Shown here piece by piece: positions 62,768-64,000 of a DNA stretch of 64,000 nt. Source of the DNA: Chlorobiota bacterium (GTDB taxonomy: Bacteria > Bacteroidota > Chlorobiia > Chlorobiales > Chlorobiaceae). Position 1 is the stretch's first letter; each line of letters begins with the position of its first letter. Under the pieces are notes generated by a model. That model was given only the letters and a program-made list of their open reading frames with translations, was not told the DNA's origin and did no database searches. The DNA is taken from assembly GCA_016866305.1 (NCBI GenBank), contig VGMX01000004.1:1-64000 (forward strand), written 5' to 3'. Made by a program: the position numbers and the translations under genes.

Positions 62768-63160
62768 ATGCTTTTCAACAATCCAGAAGAAGTACTGTCC
62801 CAGTGGGTTTCACGGGTGTGCTGCGGAAACCCTGATGACATTGCAGCGCTCTACCATGAACAAGCCGTGCTGATTCCTACCTTTTCTCCCCATACGGTAA
62901 CCACCATGGAAGGCATAAAAGGTTATTTCGAGCAGCTTGCCACAAGAGACGGCCTTGGCGTAAGGCTGCATAACAAGGCCCTGAGAAAACAGCCCCTGAG
63001 CGAAAACCTTCATACCCTGAGCGGCATTTACTCCTTTGAATTCGAGGTCGATCAGGTGCTGCTGAGTTTTCCCTCCAGATTCAGCTTCGTAATCGATATC
63101 GCCAGCGAACGCCCCATCGTGCACCACCACTCCTCGCAGGTACCCAGAAACCTGTCATGA
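62768..63160 (+). CDS. NTF2-like/SnoaL-type protein
   Basis: 130 residues: PEEVLSQWVSRVCCGNPDDIAALYHEQAVLIPTFS, the start of the NTF2-like fold (CaMKII-association or DUF4440 group), and the C-terminal block IVHHHSSQVP. The fold forms a cone-shaped pocket; the substrate is unknown. It stands alone between two terminators. Confidence 0.8.
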   Translation: MLFNNPEEVLSQWVSRVCCGNPDDIAALYHEQAVLIPTFSPHTVTTMEGIKGYFEQLATRDGLGVRLHNKALRKQPLSENLHTLSGIYSFEFEVDQVLLSFPSRFSFVIDIASERPIVHHHSSQVPRNLS

Positions 63161-63169
63161 ACGGGAAAA

Positions 63170-63206
63170 CTTCCTGAGCGGAAAAACAAACCAACCGCTC
63201 AGGAAG
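63170..63206. terminator. Terminator hairpin between NTF2-like and lpxD genes
   Basis: Perfect 12-bp inverted repeat CTTCCTGAGCGG / CCGCTCAGGAAG with a 13-base loop, placed between two convergent genes; it lacks a long T-run, so it may act in both directions with modest strength. Confidence 0.6.
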
Positions 63207-63242
63207 CAAACAGGATCAATGCAGCCGGAATGCGCGCCGTGT

Positions 63243-64000
63243 TCAGCCCTGCCTTATGCGACGAAGCTCGGCTTCAAGCATCTCAAGACGCTCTTTCATC
63301 GAACCGAGACCTCTCACCAGCGCCTCTTGCTTCAACTGATCGCGCATGGGTTGAGCCGGAGTGCCCCGCAATGTAATGCCTGCATCGGAAAATGACTTGG
63401 AAAGACCTGATTTTGCGGCCACCTGGATACGATCGGCAAGTTCGAGATGACCGGCAAACCCTGCTTGTCCGCCGATCATACAGTACCTACCCACCGTCAC
63501 ACTGCCGGAAATCCCGGCCTGGGCTGCAATGACGGTATGATCACCGATCCGGCAGTTGTGGGCGATCTGGACAAGATTGTCGATCTTCACCCCCTTGCCT
63601 ATCACGGTTCTGCCCATGGTGGCACGATCAATGGTGGTGTTGGCGCCGATTTCGCAATCGTCACCGATTTCAACGACACCGAGCTGCGGGATTTTCAGGT
63701 ACGAACCATCCTCCTGCGGAGCGAAACCGAAACCGTCCGAACCAAGAACGCTGCCGGAATGAATGGTGACCCTGCTGCCGATGATTGTCCCTTCGTAACA
63801 GGTCACGCGAGGAAAGACCGTCGTATCGGAACCCACACAAACATCGCGCAGCAGCACCGAATGGGAACCGATCACCGAATGGTCGCCGACAGAACATCCG
63901 TCACCGATAACCGCGTATTCACCGATCGAGACCCCCCTGCCGATCCTCACTCCCTTGCCGATTACGGCTGTCGGAGCGATGCCCGGTTCGGCAATCACTC
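63243..64000 (-). CDS. lpxD: UDP-3-O-acylglucosamine N-acyltransferase LpxD (C-terminal part)
   Basis: The C-terminal 252 residues of LpxD; the N-terminus lies beyond the window edge. Left-handed beta-helix hexapeptide repeats ([19 protein letters not shown]) run through it, with the catalytic His in [18 protein letters not shown] and the family end [20 protein letters not shown]. It transfers a 3-hydroxyacyl chain to UDP-acylglucosamine in lipid A synthesis. The first visible residues ([14 protein letters not shown]) are internal, not a start. Confidence 0.92.
   Translation of the reverse strand, partial: VIAEPGIAPTAVIGKGVRIGRGVSIGEYAVIGDGCSVGDHSVIGSHSVLLRDVCVGSDTTVFPRVTCYEGTIIGSRVTIHSGSVLGSDGFGFAPQEDGSYLKIPQLGVVEIGDDCEIGANTTIDRATMGRTVIGKGVKIDNLVQIAHNCRIGDHTVIAAQAGISGSVTVGRYCMIGGQAGFAGHLELADRIQVAAKSGLSKSFSDAGITLRGTPAQPMRDQLKQEALVRGLGSMKERLEMLEAELRRIRQG

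Overview
The window looks like chromosomal DNA of a green sulfur bacterium (Chlorobiaceae; Chlorobium, Chlorobaculum or Prosthecochloris type). The main reason is a bchI-bchD-bchH-type magnesium chelatase cluster at 12.2-19.2 kb, followed 21 kb further on by a B12-binding radical SAM protein of the bacteriochlorophyll c methyltransferase type (40.1 kb). From memory, Chlorobaculum tepidum has bchT/bchD/bchI at CT1295-1297 and bchR at CT1320, and the spacing here fits that order. I therefore read the large chelatase subunit as BchT and the radical SAM enzyme as BchR. Genus and species cannot be fixed from the sequence alone.

Layout. 0-2 kb: accessory DNA, with the tail of a transposase, a nucleotidyltransferase-type antitoxin gene broken next to it, and two uncharacterised genes. 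2-5 kb: a plus-strand operon of pentapeptide-repeat protein, archease, RNA ligase RtcB and a small membrane protein. 5.1-7.2 kb: a minus-strand RloA-RloB type ATPase/nuclease pair that resembles a phage-defence module; its rloB is interrupted by a 154-bp palindrome-rich insert that shifts the frame. 7.5-8.1 kb: three tandem tRNA-Ser genes plus a broken tRNA-Ser copy. 8.3-12.2 kb: guaB and two tandem DUF1615-like lipoproteins. 12.2-19.2 kb: bchI-bchD-bchT. 19.3-30.2 kb: lipoamide dehydrogenase, a pseudouridine synthase, two secreted repeat proteins, a prolyl oligopeptidase, AlkD, an Uup-type ABC-F protein, a conserved hypothetical, and then a small graveyard holding macro-domain and PAS-domain remnants.

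30-41.6 kb: a plus-strand block with a short-chain dehydrogenase, an alpha/beta hydrolase, tmk, a trehalose-phosphatase-like HAD protein, a beta-phosphoglucomutase/GH65 fusion, queA, ispD, two tRNAs, a hotdog thioesterase and bchR. 41.6-52.6 kb: a long minus-strand run of DUF4136 lipoprotein, lipM-like, panB, pssA, purS, purQ, UMF1-type transporter, YihY, dnaX and aspS. dnaX carries an A10 slippery run that gives a short gamma form or, after a -1 slip, a full tau form. 52.9-60.6 kb: ddl, a TPR protein and a TolC/MacA/MacB-like export system in which one separate ATPase serves two permeases. 60.6-64 kb: a hypothetical protein, an OmpA-like lipoprotein, an NTF2-like protein and the C-terminal part of LpxD, cut by the window edge.

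Themes. Most genes are housekeeping (nucleotide, lipid, cofactor and tRNA metabolism) or photosynthetic pigment synthesis. Accessory or decaying DNA is confined to 0-1.9 kb, 5.1-8.1 kb and 29.5-30.2 kb. The most unusual points are the palindromic insert in rloB, the broken tRNA-Ser copy, the DUF1615 pair in which one member has lost a conserved glutamate, the self-duplicated aromatic/arginine-rich secreted protein, and the dnaX slippery run.
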